Positions 21,101-32,922 are shown, counted from the first letter of the stretch. The stretch: DNA of 64,000 nt from Brachypodium distachyon (GCF_000005505.3 NC_016132.3:20202501-20266500), one strand, 5' to 3'. Made by a program: numbers and translations. Notes: generated from the letters alone by a model not told the origin.

Positions 21101-22684
21101 CAGGATCGTTCGTGCCTTGGCGCTTATCACCTAACCACACGAGCATATGTACATGAGGCAGCCCCCTCTTCTGAAACTCCACGGTATAGAGTGCCGAAAA
21201 ACATCATATCAACATAAGTTCATGAGGCAACCCAACACCAAAAAAAAAGATAAAAAAGGCTACTCACCTGCACGTACAGGACCAAATACAGAACCACCTT
21301 TAATATCATCGTAGAGCTCATCAAGCTTCATCTTGAAAACCCGGCTAACAATATCAGATCTGTTGGCTAACAATATCAGATCTGTCAGCAGGGACTTGTC
21401 CAGGCTCGTATCTAAGAGCGTCCGCAATCTCATCCCACTTCGGATTGCATGTAAAAGTTATAAAAAGGTCAGGAGCACCATAACATCTGCATATGGCCAT
21501 CGCATCTTGGTAATCCTGAGTCATATAACGACGCGATCCAACAAAACTGGCAGGAAGATGGATCTTGACCCCAACGTTTTTTCTAGAAGAGGATCCTTGA
21601 CCAACAGTGTCAACCAATCCTTGGTATGACTCATCCCTCAACTTATCTTGGTTTCTTATCACAAAAACCAAACCTATCACATTCTACACAAGAGTAAGCA
21701 TCCACCTTAATCTGATCAGAAAGACGACCACAACAAGTATAGGGATTAGGTTGATTAAGCCTATAGTGACACCGGTAGCAATAGTATTCGAGCATAGAAA
21801 CGTCTTCTCGACGCGAGCTAGCACCACTTGAAGACGAAGCATATTTCATCCCCAGATAAAATCCCTTCTCACCATAAGGAAAAAGCAGCGGATACTGAAG
21901 AGCCATGAGCGCTGGATGCAACTGAGATACGTGCTTCAATGGACCATAGGACCATCCTGACGCTGAACAACAATATCAAACTTACACCGCTCCGCAGTAA
22001 AATCGCCAACTATTAGAGCAGCTAACTCCGAAGCCACGGGAGGTCTATACACGCCAGGATCAGAGGACTCCGAGCCAACTATCTTGATACCCAGGTTAGG
22101 GCACTCAGGCGAACAAACACGATGAGCAGCAATGCGAAAAGTACGCACGAGCACGTTATGTTCATCAAGCATCTCCATCAGAGCAGAAACAACATGAGGG
22201 TCGGGCCGGTCTCTAGTCTCACCAATCTCACCAAAAACATCCAGGCCATTGCGAAGCTCAATATCCGTGTCATAAACGTACAACTGCGCAAAGCTAGGGG
22301 TCTTTCCACTTGGAGGCACCAATGTACCCATCCGATGAAGAACCTTACCAGAAACACGAAACACATAAGGCCCGTCACCCATGTTGATACTCCTGTCAAC
22401 CGAGACGCCCATCGAAGTGAATGCAAAAAGCGAATTATAAGATCGAATTAACCTCATAAATTCCCTGCTTTGGGAACCACCAATGAAACTAACAAGCTCA
22501 CGCAGCGGAGAAGGCCATTCCTTGTACGTCTGAGGGCTTACGCGCCCTCCACGACAACATGCATTGTAAAGCACGTTTCCCTGTACGCTACCAGCGATTG
22601 CCCTCTCAGAAAACCAAAACAACGCACCACAGAAATTGCAGACATAATCAAGACCTCCGTGATATGATCTCCCAACAAAATTAG
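18195..22684 (-). pseudogene. Helitron Rep/Pif1-like helicase polyprotein, multiply broken
   Basis: The minus strand encodes in order: an N-terminal region with YVCNFCGALFWFSERAIAG, the QLHPALMALQYPLLFPYGEK block of the Helitron-like N domain, the HUH nuclease motif in GLPHVHMLVWL (codons at 21147-21155), and the tyrosine region VKYLFKYVHKG near 20700. Then come Pif1 helicase Walker A GGTGKTFLW, LLWDEAPM, LGGDFRQVLPV and VCYAMTINKSQG (about 18385), ending at TAG 18195. The product would nick and unwind DNA for rolling-circle transposition. A GTGAGT intron follows VFGPVRAG near 21265. Lesions include frameshifts near 21940, 21660, 21360, 21110, 20510, 19500 and 18690, and stops just before Walker A (19560-19562) and after KSQG. 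The helicase N-terminal exon upstream of 22684 is not clear. Confidence 0.85.
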
Positions 22685-23918
22685 CTGGATCATTAAACCA
22701 AAAATAAATGTTGAGAATTACGAAATATAAAATTAACAAACGAAAAATAAACCACTCAGGACAGGGACATCGCAGACATAAACTGGCCAGGGAAAATATC
22801 CTAAGCAAAAATATACATGTCACGACCAAGACCAACGGCCACAATGTCAACAAAACAACACAACACGAACCTATAGCACGTGTCATGTCTCGAAGCCAAC
22901 GACACTTCCTATTAACGCGAGACAAGTCGCTTCCCACACGAGGTAAGATCAGATTCCCTGACACGTCAAGTCAACAGGCCAAAGGCTAATAAACAAGCGA
23001 TCCCATTACATAAAAACAGCGAAACATAAACAGAAATAAATACCGATAATCCCAATGACAGATCTCCCGTAATAAGGATCGAGCCCATCGGACACCATGG
23101 AGGACGAAAAACCCATATCACCATCAACAACATCGTCGGCACATGCTGCCCATGCGACAAAAACATCAGAGTAAAAAAAACAGAGAGACACAACAGCCCA
23201 ACCTCGAGCACGTCGGGGTGCACGACGACGACCATGAAGACGAACACCGACGATGTGTTCAGTAGACACCGATTGAGCCACCACACGGTCATGAGACGAA
23301 GAAGTCACGTCAACACACATAGCCAAACCGAACGATGTCGATCCCACGACACCATCGACAGGGCCGACGGCACGCACATCTAACACATGCATGCAAAAAC
23401 ATAGATCTTGACATCTAGATCCATTGACGACAACCAAAAATAAACTAAAAAAAGACAAAGTGACAACCAACAGATGGACATGACACGACCCCACGACTCC
23501 GACCACGAACCCCACCACAACGGTCTCAGTTACGACGAGGCATATAAAAACGGCAAAGAACAGACTAACCTGCAATTACAAACCATAATTAATGTCGAAT
23601 TAAACAACCCTAAACAATACGTGTAAACAAAACAATCTCAAAAGAATAGCATCCATCGTGTCAAACACCGGCAAAAACCATGGGCATATAACACCACAGA
23701 GAGCGTAAAAACACGAACAAATCACGTAGAAAAAGCACATACCTCGACGCACGCGCCGAACCAGCCAGGTGAAGAACCAATCGAACCGCCAAATATCGCT
23801 GATGTAGAGACACAGCCGACGCTTGACACAACAACTCACCAAACCACCACGAACGGAAATGCAATCCTAATGGAGTGAACAAACACAAACCACGTCGAAA
23901 TCCAAATGCCCAGAACCA

Positions 23919-23926
23919 CTTATATA
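23919..23926 (-). promoter_or_regulatory. TATA box candidate of the Helitron genes
   Basis: TATATAAG on the minus strand, upstream of all Helitron coding pieces. The stretch from here to about 22700 would be leader and introns. Confidence 0.4.
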
Positions 23927-24977
23927 GCAACAATGACGTTAATGCAAATGCATGCATGAACTACACGTGCATAAACAGCTGTCACCATGCGAAACACCCA
24001 GAATAACCGATTGACACCAGCGCGTACACGTACGCCAAGAAGAACACGCTAGTAACATACACGTGTGCCAGAAACACACGTTACTCCATCACCCACACGT
24101 CCCAGCCTCTGACAACCCGGCCCAATACCCGGGTGCAATGAACGCCAACAGAACGGGATTGAAACGCGCGAACCGCCAAATCGCTGTCGTGGAGCAAGGA
24201 GAACGCGCAAAATACTTCCCCTTTGGGATTGAGTTATATGCGCGGATTTGTGTATAAAAGCTTTAATCAATTCTGCTCTATAACATTTGACAGATAAACA
24301 TAGCCCTAATTGGTATGTTCAAACTGGCATTTATGCCAGGTAACAGTTCGTTTTCTAGTCATGCAGAGTCGTCTAACAATATTTAAAAGAGTGCATCCAT
24401 TACTTATCATCAGCATGCAAATACCATATGCCACAACATAGTCCGATCAAATGTATCCTAATTTGATAATGACCAAAGCGAAACAGAAAAGAGCTGAACA
24501 CTTGAGTGCGTCAACAGTTTACAAAGAACATAAGCATGATGTCTTGAAAATAACATTGTATTCTAGTTCTGTTCCATCCAAATAGCACATAAATTCAACA
24601 GGTGCGCACGTAAACAAGTCTGATAAATAAGAAATCATCTATTTCAAAGAGAATTGTAGCAGCATATAGAGCAAGCCCAATGTTGTCCTAGAATTTCCAC
24701 AAAGCAAGAGTTCATGTCCTTCAGGTGCCACCATCAAACTTTGTTGTCAGTCAAATATAAGGAACCTGCAAGGCAAAACAGTAAACAGAAACATCAACAT
24801 CCTCTCCGATAGTTTTGGTGATGACAATCTTTGATAACATTTCAATTTTGGTGATTAGTCAATTTAGAGTAGTCTCACTTGGTAAGAAACATACTTCAGT
24901 TAAGCCTTGGTTTGGTGATAACATTTCAGGACATTGACTATTGGAAGATAAAAGCTTATCATGGTGAAAAACTGAAA

Positions 24978-25047
24978 ATGGCTGTGTGCATCACTAGATG
25001 CGGAGGCCGGGGATCCTTCCCCTTTTCGAAAAAAAGAAAGAAAAAAA
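24978..25047 (+). mobile_element. Truncated non-LTR retroposon 3' tail
   Basis: The stretch atggctgtgtgcatcactag, then gatgcggaggccgggg, then cttttcgaaaaaaa resembles the 3' end type I know from grass LINE/SINE insertions, finishing in an A-rich tail. Only the last 60 or so bases are present. The type was recognised from memory and is not proven here. Confidence 0.5.
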
Positions 25048-25423
25048 TGGTGAAAACTGAAATGTCTGCAAGACTGGGATAAGTATGGCCAGGTAATTGA
25101 GTAGTTCACATGATAATATGGTACTCCTGTGCTGAGCGACAAGAAGTCAAGCACTGAAGACAATACGAGAAAAGAACACATTCAACCAGCACACTTTATT
25201 CCCCTAAAATTGTAGGATGCTTGAAGAAAACGAGCTACCCTATAATGCGATATGCCACAATTTGAGTATACAATCCAGAAAGTAGAACACCACCATATTC
25301 TCTTAGCCAAATGTAACTAAACAGTTCTCAACCAAACGAGTTGAAATCAAGGATAAGAATTGGACCAATCCAGAAAGTAGAACACCACCATATGGTATTT
25401 TCCCTAAACAGTTTTCATAGGTA

Positions 25424-25484
25424 AATGGCTGTGTGCATCAGTCGATGCAGAGGCCGGAGGTTATCCTCCTTTTCGAAAAAAAAA
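25424..25484 (+). mobile_element. Second copy of the same retroposon 3' tail
   Basis: Starts atggctgtgtgcatcagtcg and ends ccttttcgaaaaaaaaa. It matches the copy at 24978 except for scattered changes. Two 5'-truncated copies 450 bases apart suggest independent insertions. Confidence 0.5.
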
Positions 25485-25910
25485 CAATTGGACAATTAAG
25501 ATAACCAGTTCAACATAGTGACTTGGGAACATGATCAAAACTACTTATTTCTGCAAGTAGTAACACATTCCATGGGCAGTGTAGGAGGAAGTACCATAGA
25601 TAAGTTGCTGCCACACTTCAATTTTTCTGGCCTCTGTCGACACGAACCAGCATTTCTGCCAAAGTCTTCCTTTTGCAATTGGTGTTCTTGCTTGAAAGGG
25701 TTCCTTCAATTATATTAATAGATTAAAAGAACTTAAACAAAAATGATACAGAACAACAAGAGCTGTATATGTTTCTTTGCTACACCAAAAGTGAATTGGA
25801 AAACATTGTTTAGGCATTTAACAGGACAATTGCTTCGACAGTTGCCATTAATTAGAGAAGCAAAACAATTGCAAACCTCGTGCAATCTAATAAGTACAGT
25901 ACAGCAAGCT

Positions 25911-27206
25911 TCAGCAATTCAATATCAAATATACCAAACAAGCATGTTCAAGAAGAATATATATACCAGCACCAGGAATATAGCTCGATTCAAGCCATGT
26001 TGGGAGCACGCACGGCATGAGGAAACCAGAGAGTTTCGAGAGGCTCGTGATTCGAAAGTCGATTCTCCCGGGAAGATGACACGCCCCAAGACAATCTCCC
26101 TTAGCCATGTCCACAACAAGAACAAAGCGACCATAATCAAGGTACAGCATGCTCGCATTGAATGGATCAATAGCAGCAATGCTTGGTATGTGGTTGTCCA
26201 ACCGTTTACATCTTTCGGGCAAGATTGGGGTAACTGCTATCTTGTGCTCTAGCGTCCAGCAGCAGCCCTTATCGTCAAGCGAATACGAGCTGACCACGAA
26301 CGGCTTCTTGTTATTAGACACCTCGACATACCGCAGCTTCCCCTCGCTGAACCCGAAACGCCGGTACCTGCCCAGTATCAGCCTCCCAGCGAAGCCATCC
26401 AGGTCAGGCAGCACACTGCCCCGCGGCAGCTCGAAGAAACGATTTTCCGGCCGGTCGCTGAACGGATCGACGGAGCAGGCACCCCAGCTCACGTCGACCC
26501 ACCACAGCCGGTCGCCGAAGGCCAGTACCTCGTGCTCTTTGTGTATGCACATCAACCGCCCAGCCGGCATCGTGGAGGACCCGGTCAGCAGCCGTTCGTC
26601 CCACTCCCCTGTGTCGGACAGAAACCGACGCACGACTCCGCGCCCGCGGCCCTCCTCTCCCCTGCAGCTGCTTCGGCTGAGCTGAGCGACCACGTATCTA
26701 TCAGGCGGGCCGGGGGAGCCTTCGGATTGGGTGAGCAGGCCGAAGCCCGAGCTCATCCCCGAGATATCCATGTCGGGGACCGGCAGGCGGAACATCTGGC
26801 CGCTGAGAGGGTTGCAGACGAATCGCGCGACGTCCGGTTCGACGTCGCCGTTTGGTGAGTCAAATTCATGTATGAAGCTGTAGCGGATGTTGCCGATGAC
26901 CGGGGCGCGGTGGCGGGTGTCGGCGAAGTCGAGGAGGAGGAGGCCGTCGGAGCTCGCGGCCCGGAGGGTGCCGGTGAAGAAGTCCACGGCGTCGCCGTCG
27001 GGGTCGACGAGGTGGGCAGGGAAGGAGAGTTGGGAGACAAGCGGCGGCGTGTGGAGGTCGAAGGACAAGGACCCCGACGCGTCCAGCGCCGGCTTTTTGT
27101 AGAGCATGGCCCACTGAGCGCGCGTGGTCGCCGTCGGCGCCGTGCAGAGGAAGCGGCGAAGAGGGGGCGGGACGGCGCCGGCGAGGCGTCGGAGCAAGAG
27201 GGGCAT
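25911..27206 (-). CDS. DUF1618 domain-containing protein (grass-expanded family)
   Basis: Start chosen at ATG 27206 (MPLLLRRLAGAVPPPLRRFL); upstream in-frame codons look like a leader. The frame runs 431 residues to 25911. It has the family pattern of a W-A-M-L near residue 35, a DFADTRHRAPVIGNIRYSFI segment, VARFVCNPLSGQMFRLPVPD (about 125-145), DRYVVAQLS, then LWWVDVSWGACSVDPF (about 240) and LPDLDGFAGRLILGRYRR. The Arg-rich, acid-poor N-terminus resembles a mitochondrial presequence (inference). Biochemical function of DUF1618 is unknown. A GTATAT donor-like site at 25966 after GAG means the last 18 residues could be intron readthrough, with a further exon at lower coordinates. Confidence 0.85.
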   Translation of the reverse strand: MPLLLRRLAGAVPPPLRRFLCTAPTATTRAQWAMLYKKPALDASGSLSFDLHTPPLVSQLSFPAHLVDPDGDAVDFFTGTLRAASSDGLLLLDFADTRHRAPVIGNIRYSFIHEFDSPNGDVEPDVARFVCNPLSGQMFRLPVPDMDISGMSSGFGLLTQSEGSPGPPDRYVVAQLSRSSCRGEEGRGRGVVRRFLSDTGEWDERLLTGSSTMPAGRLMCIHKEHEVLAFGDRLWWVDVSWGACSVDPFSDRPENRFFELPRGSVLPDLDGFAGRLILGRYRRFGFSEGKLRYVEVSNNKKPFVVSSYSLDDKGCCWTLEHKIAVTPILPERCKRLDNHIPSIAAIDPFNASMLYLDYGRFVLVVDMAKGDCLGACHLPGRIDFRITSLSKLSGFLMPCVLPTWLESSYIPGAGIYILLEHACLVYLILNC

Positions 27207-27529
27207 TTTGCTTTTGGAGGAGCCCGCGGTGGTGTGGTGTGGTACGGTGCGAATGGAAGCAAGAGGAGGAATTGGGAGAAGGGTTTTGTGCTTTCTGTCC
27301 GTGGTGTGCTGGTGGCTGGTGCCTGGTGGGGATGGACCATGGAAGAGGAGGAGGTTTTGGTGCACATGGAATTGGTCTATGCAGCTCTGGCAACTTCTGC
27401 AAAAGAGAAGGGTGACGTGCGCTTGGGGGCTTGGCCCGTCGATCGTTCTTCGGGTCTCCTCGATTTCAACGGTGTGTGCTGGGGAAGGCAACAAAGGTGA
27501 ACTCGAACTTTGAAGCTTCCTCAACACCC

Positions 27530-28138
27530 TTGCGAGGAAGCAGGAAGTTGGCTATTTTTTTTTCTTTGCTTTTCTTTTGAAGGGGTTTTTCTTTGATTTT
27601 GAGGGGAGCAAATTGGCTGTCTAGTTTGAGTTTCCCGTCAAATTGTTCTACATCTGGGCCGCCTGCGAGCTAAAAAGAGCCCATGGGGTATATACCCTCA
27701 GTCGCCTAAAACAGAGAATCTGTGAGACCCTTGGAAAAAATGAGTGCAATGACCATGGATCAGAGTATTAGACAGACAGTCGCACAATGCATGAAACGGC
27801 ATACATGGATCAACCCCTAAAAACTTTATGGGGACATACATGAATCATACTTAACATATAGGTACCAAACTTAGATGAGAACTTCAAACTTTTGACCGCC
27901 ACATAGCAGTTTCAGGCAATCACAATTATATAGTGTGCGATGTTTGTACAACAGCATCACGCTGTCACTGTTTCATGCGGAGTTATCCTTTAGGACCTTT
28001 ACAAGCCATACATACTCTGAAACTAGTGTTTACAGGTAAGCTGTGGAGTTACAGAAATGCTCAACCACACAGAGCTAACCATAAAATACCTTAGTAACTG
28101 ATACATCGGGGCGGAGCATGATATACCAAGACAGTAGT
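27530..28138. other. DUF1618 promoter side and SelT 3' region
   Basis: Intergenic. It holds the 5' flank of the DUF1618 gene and the 3' untranslated region of the SelT-like gene. No TATA box stands out and no repeat is seen. Confidence 0.4.
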
Positions 28139-31100
28139 CTAAGACAAGGTGTTTCCCATACTTTTCCCGAATGGAGAACGTGGCAATCTGCTGCCGATGA
28201 GATCCCGCAGCTCAAACTCGCTAGGAAACCTCTGTTCAGCTAATTTTGAGAAAACCTGGTGGAAATAATTTTCAGTAAGCAAGAAACAACAATGTGCAGT
28301 GCATCTCAAGTCATGTTGGTATATCAAGCCTTTTGACTGTAGCAGTTATTTCTAGGAAGAGAAATATAAAGTCATGAAAAAACCCAGACTTGATGGAACT
28401 TGTTTCCCATCTCTACAAGTGCCCAACAAGGCAAAAATGTGATTCTTTTTTTTTATGCAGGTGAGCCTTGAAGAAATTAACATGTAATAAAGAAACAGGT
28501 CTATCATACTCCAGAATCCTAATTTATGACACAAGCATGCAAGACTGGAATTTATTTGTTACAGTATATGTGTTAATACTCCCTCCGTCCCATATTAAGT
28601 GACTCAAATTTGTCCAAATATCGACGTATCTATATACTACAATACGTCTAGATACATGTAATAGAAAGTCACTTAATATGGGACGGAGGGAGTACAAAAC
28701 AAGCGGAAGGGTGTATCTGATATAGGAAACGTACCAAATCTCCATTGCAGTAAACTTCGAAGGCACCAGAACTTTGCAGGAAAGACTGAGCGAAATTGCC
28801 AAATAGCCAAATTGTCGCCATGGTTCCAAATCTATTGGCACGCAACGAGTAAAACCATGGAGGTGGAACAATTCCAAATCTAGGGAAAATCTGGTCACCA
28901 GCCATTATTGTTGCTATGGCTCCAACTTGCAGAACTGGCACAATTTTGCTCAGTATCCGTTTGGGGAAGGGTGGAGGATAATTATGCAAGAAGACATTAA
29001 TGCCAGGAAATGATGTTTCCAGCATGCGTTTCATCGTCATAGCATTTCCCCTACAAAATGGAACTCAAAATATTCAGTCTAATCTGCATATGCAAAGCAT
29101 GACTTATAGTTTATAGAATATCGTTGTGTATAGATGAAAGATGATATCACGACATTTTCACTTAGCTCTGTTTCTTTTAATGTCCTTTTCTAGTAAGATA
29201 AAAAACGCAAGGTATGAGAACAAGTTCTAGCAAAGTGAAAATGCAATAGATAATTAACTGGTTAATTAATCTTACTAATCACTCGTACTTTCTGTTTAAC
29301 AGCCTTAGATCCATACCATGATGTACTAATTAGGGGTAGCCACATCAATATTTAGCTTGAATCTTCCATAACGAGTCAACGGAATAATTACCATGATGTA
29401 CTAATTAATATTGTGTTTTTCTATTAATTAGCACAATATTAAGAAACCTGGTGCTTTTCTATGGTTAACAGGAATAATTAAGAGTTCTTCCACAGGCTTT
29501 CCCATTTTATTTATACTCCTCACAACGTAAAGGCATTCATGAACGTAGGTTATATAATGAAGACATCAACAACGGTCTTGGTACACTGCCTAGCACACTG
29601 CTTGCTCAGTGTGCAGGCTTATTCTGATGACCAAATGTCATGTGCAAATACAAGAATTGCTTAAGTTGCAGCATGCTGCAATATGAGTCTCCTTGTTGTC
29701 TTGCGGATATTTCAGACAGCTAGTTGTGGGCAACCAAGGTAGTCAAGGAAAACTGTTGTAACTAGATGAGGCTGATAGCTAGAACTTGGGAAGGGTTGTT
29801 GTGATTGCAAAAAAGAAGGGTTAAATCCTTATAAAATTATATGCCCCTGCAAGGTAGAAAAAACACTCCTATTTCTATACCATGCAGGCTATGGTATGTT
29901 TGCCTAAAGGTATATAAGGTTTTTTTTTTGTAAGGACATACAAGGGTTTCAGTTTTGGTGTAATATGGAGTCGCCCCAAGAAGATAGATGGAAATGAAAT
30001 GTATGAAGGGAAACAACGTTCTTTTTTCCTTTTTGCCAAAGATTTACTACATCATGGCTCTTTCTTTTCTTAAAACTGGTAAACCTTTACTCGGTCTTTT
30101 TCTAATGTTCATGATTACTACTTTCTTATGTATTCCGAAAACATTGGGGACACATTTTCAGAAAAACAACCAAAGTAACAATGGCATTTCAGAGTGCCAT
30201 GCACACTTGCAGCTATGTCATTGCATGACCCTTAGAGTGAATTCTGGAGTAGTATTTACATAATTCTCAAACTTTGCAACAGCATGGGCCCAATCTTCCT
30301 ATCAATGCGATGTGATCTACAAACCACTTCAGTTTATATTGCCTATACAATATTATTAATGAGCAGATGATAATAAAATCAGTAAGGGTGTTGGAACTCG
30401 GAAAGATCGTTAAGCGGATAGTTGATAGCATATGCTGCTGCGACTGGAATTAGCAAGACGTACCATGTAGTTTAAATAAAATGCGTTTAGCAGAAAGGTC
30501 AAAGGTAAGAACACTGCAGCAACTGAAGTATTAGAATATCAGTAAGTCTCACTAAAGAATTGATAAATTCTTATACCACACAATCAATGCAAGTTAAAAC
30601 TCAGGTGACCTGAAGCTATATGTCTTAAAGACAATGAATCCACAACTGCTGTCATCTCACTCAAAATGAATTATGCATGCTCTCAACATTGGCATGCAAT
30701 AGCTGAAGTCAATCTAACCTAAGTGCCTATATGCGCAAACCAGCTGAAAGCAAGGACATCACATCACACTAACAGTGGTGAAAAAACTAACAACATTACT
30801 AGTTCAAACTCAAAAGGACTATAGGAGACACCAAAAAAATGTGATCTCGAAATTTTTATGCTGCAAGCTATGAGGAATAGATTGCCAGCTGGTACATAGC
30901 CGAAGAAGAATTGGAAGGGTTCAGAGAAATGCCGCTTATGTGGTTTGGAAGAGGATGTTAACCACAGTGGTTGCCAATTTTATCTGGATCAGCATCAAAA
31001 TGGCGTTTTGTCTGTTCTACGTGAGCTGCTTTGGCACCAAAGTAGATTCTATGATTTTTCTGTCAAAACTCTCGCCATGTCTGTTCTTTTTTGGCCAGCT

Positions 31101-32049
31101 GAAGCGATGACTAGTTCTGTGCCATTTTGACTTCCCTGTAATTGGGAGCAGGTAAACCCAGCACATCCCCCTATCCCTGTTGGCTTCATAATCAAGATAA
31201 AAAACCTTTTGTCTAAAACACAAGTATGATACAAGATGACTTAAATTGCTTAACACAGCACTCATACTGCCGTCAGAGTATGCACATAGTCATTAATTAT
31301 AAGTTTATAACTGGCACAGTTCCCCACTAATATTTTTCACATGATTGTAAACTCAAGAAACGACTTGGAGAAAGTTACAAACCGTTGAGCATGCGGTACT
31401 AGCAAGAACGGATATGAAGGCACCATGGTATTGCTTATCAGTCAACGAGCGGAACTAGTGAAACAGATACCAAATAACCCACCTCCTAACCCACCTCCTA
31501 ACTACTCCACCAGTCACTAGGTATCAGGTGCACTATGCATATGTTCGTTTCATCCGGACAAAACAAATAACCAACAAATTAAGCTAACGAGCAACCACCA
31601 GTGCGCAGAAACACGAAATACACCGGCTCGCGGACTCACTTGTACGAGCAGGAGGCACAGAATTGCAGCTCCACGGTGGTGCCGAATCCAGCTCCATCCA
31701 GATGGGGCTCCTGTGATTGCACCAGAATAACAAAATCAACTCGCCGTTTAGACTGGTGCAGCAGAATTACGAGCTAGGGTCTGACGAAAAGAGAATTTCG
31801 ATCTAGGGTTTTGCGACCCACCTGTATGGCAGCGGCGGCTGGGTCTGCGTGATGGTGGTGCGGCGGGTGGGGGTGATGGGGTGGATGGGGGTGGTGCGGT
31901 GGGTGGGGGTGATGGGGCGGATGCGGGTGGTGAGGGGGGTGATGGTGGGGATGGCGGAGGTGGGGAGGCGGCGGCGCGAAGATGTGGGAGAGGTCTGAGA
32001 AGAAGAGCAGCGCAGGGAGGGCGACGAGGAGGAGCTGCACGCGATCCAT
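28139..32049 (-). CDS. SELT: SelT-like thioredoxin-fold protein (Cys form), four exons
   Basis: Exons: 31822-32049, 31640-31710, 28735-29050, 28255 down to 28139. All junctions are GT/AG, phases agree, and the product is 243 residues. Residues 1-25 (MDRVQLLLVALPALLFFSDL) are a hydrophobic signal or anchor typical of SelT, which sits in the ER membrane. Residues about 30-67 are a His/Pro repeat. The redox motif is C94-A-S-C97, with Cys where animal SelT has selenocysteine. Then follow TMKRMLETSFPGINVFLHNY, a hydrophobic IVPVLQVGAIATIMAGDQIF, PPPWFYSLRANRFGTMATIW and FLQSSGAFEVYCNGDL, with exon 4 VFSKLAEQRFPSEFELRDLI. The family is a thiol oxidoreductase of the Rdx group. Intron 2 (2.6 kb) holds a LINE fragment, intron 3 a Stowaway element. 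Confidence 0.93.
28579..28692. mobile_element. Stowaway-type (Tc1/Mariner) MITE in SelT intron 3
   Basis: 114 bases with long inverted ends, ctccctccgtcccatattaa against its complement at the other side, flanked by TA at 28577-28578 and 28693-28694. The ctccctccgtccc end is the standard Stowaway terminus in grasses. Confidence 0.95.
30905..31131 (+). mobile_element. LINE fragment: zf-RVT C-terminal domain of reverse transcriptase
   Basis: The + frame reads K-K-N-W-K-G-S-E-K-C-R-L-C-G-L, then V-N-H-S-G-C, then LDQHQNGVLSVLRELLWHQ. The C-x2-C...H-x3-C pattern after a W-K-G-S-E-K lead is the zinc-binding zf-RVT domain at the end of grass LINE proteins. It lies antisense inside intron 2 of the SelT-like gene and has no other LINE parts next to it. 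Confidence 0.65.
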
Positions 32050-32222
32050 GGCTACCACTGCTCCCCGTCTCACGGCTCCGCTCTCCGTTCTTCTCTGGGA
32101 CGCGGAAGGAAAAGCGGAGCGGCGCAGCGGGTGCGGAAGGCGAAGCTTCTTCCTCCGTCAAACCGCCAGGTGGGACTGGGCTCCGATGATGTGGGACCCT
32201 GTTGTCAGTGGGGTTTCTAACG

Positions 32223-32569
32223 TGTTGCGGTAAGTTCGATACCTCGTTGAGAGGGGCAGCACGACTTTTTTTTAAAAAAAAAAAGGTAATTGAACCACGA
32301 ACTTGAAAGGTAATTGGTAGTTTTACCGGATTTTATTAGCTCTTTGCTTGTTGACGATGTAAGTGTTTTTATCCATCAATAAAATCGGCATGATGGCTTT
32401 CCTAAAAAGAAAGTTGCAAAATGAGCCAAACTAGCTTTAAAAGTTGAGATTCACAAGCATTTTAGTCCAATTAGTCCGAATTGTATACGTGGTACCTAGA
32501 TGGAGTCCCATCGGGCCGTAATTTTTTTGCAAAAAAGCCCCCTGAGCAGGAACAATTGTACACACGTCG
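32223..32569. other. Spacer with A/T runs
   Basis: Poly-T then poly-A near 32265-32285. A segment near 32370-32415 (ataaaatcggcatgatggct then a short A-run) looks like a retroposon 3' tail. No gene is seen. Confidence 0.35.
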
Positions 32570-32770
32570 GCCGGTGAGGCCCTTGGAAGCGAAGGAGAGC
32601 TTCGGAGGCCCGTGAGGCCGAAGAGCGTGGTGGGGAGGGCGCTGACGAAGGAGTTTGCGGCGAGGGAGAGCTCCTAGAGAGTGGCGGCGCAAGAGGCGGA
32701 GGAGGGGAGCGTGCCGGTGAGGCGGTTGGCGGAGAGATCAAGCACGCAAGCGTGAGAGGCCGACTGTGAG
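32570..32770 (-). pseudogene. Leucine-rich-repeat (LRR receptor-like) gene fragment
   Basis: The minus strand reads A-C-V-L-D-L-S-A-N-R-L-T-G-T-L-P, then A-A-T-L-stop-E-L-S-L-A-A-N-S-F, then ALPTTLFGLTGL. These are two plant-type LRR units (LxLSxNxLTGxLP). A TAG replaces the expected Arg codon between them, and the frame is lost at both ends. It is a short relic next to the Gypsy element, with no kinase domain nearby. Confidence 0.65.
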
Positions 32771-32922
32771 GGCTAGGCCCACGAGGACGGGGGAGATGGG
32801 CCCCGGCGAGGTCAGCACCGGCCCCCTCCATCTCTCCTGACGCCATCCCACCCCACCCCTTCTCTCCCGATGCCACCCCCACCCCACCCCTTCTTTCCCG
32901 ACCTCCGATGCCCGAGCGACGT

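Larger units (their letters stand above)
15964..23930 (-). mobile_element. Autonomous-type Helitron, decayed (ends not resolved)
   Basis: On the minus strand it carries a Rep/Pif1-helicase gene followed downstream by an intron-containing RPA-like gene, the standard content of plant autonomous Helitrons. A TATATAAG at 23919-23926 lies upstream of the first coding pieces and may be its promoter. Neither the 5' TC end nor the 3' hairpin plus CTRR end was found, so the coordinates given span the identified genes and putative promoter only. Multiple frameshifts and stops show it is dead. Confidence 0.8.
23931..25910. other. Region between Helitron and DUF1618 gene
   Basis: 23931-24260 is probably still Helitron 5' sequence. 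From 24300 on it is AT-rich, with two retroposon tails listed separately. A 29-base segment starting ccaatccagaaagtagaac occurs at about 25268 and again at about 25365. It may hold the 3' part of the DUF1618 transcript; no exon could be fixed. Confidence 0.35.

Noticed and set aside
26868..27513. Several plus-strand open frames over the DUF1618 gene start
   Set aside because: They are antisense shadows of the GC-rich DUF1618 coding exon.
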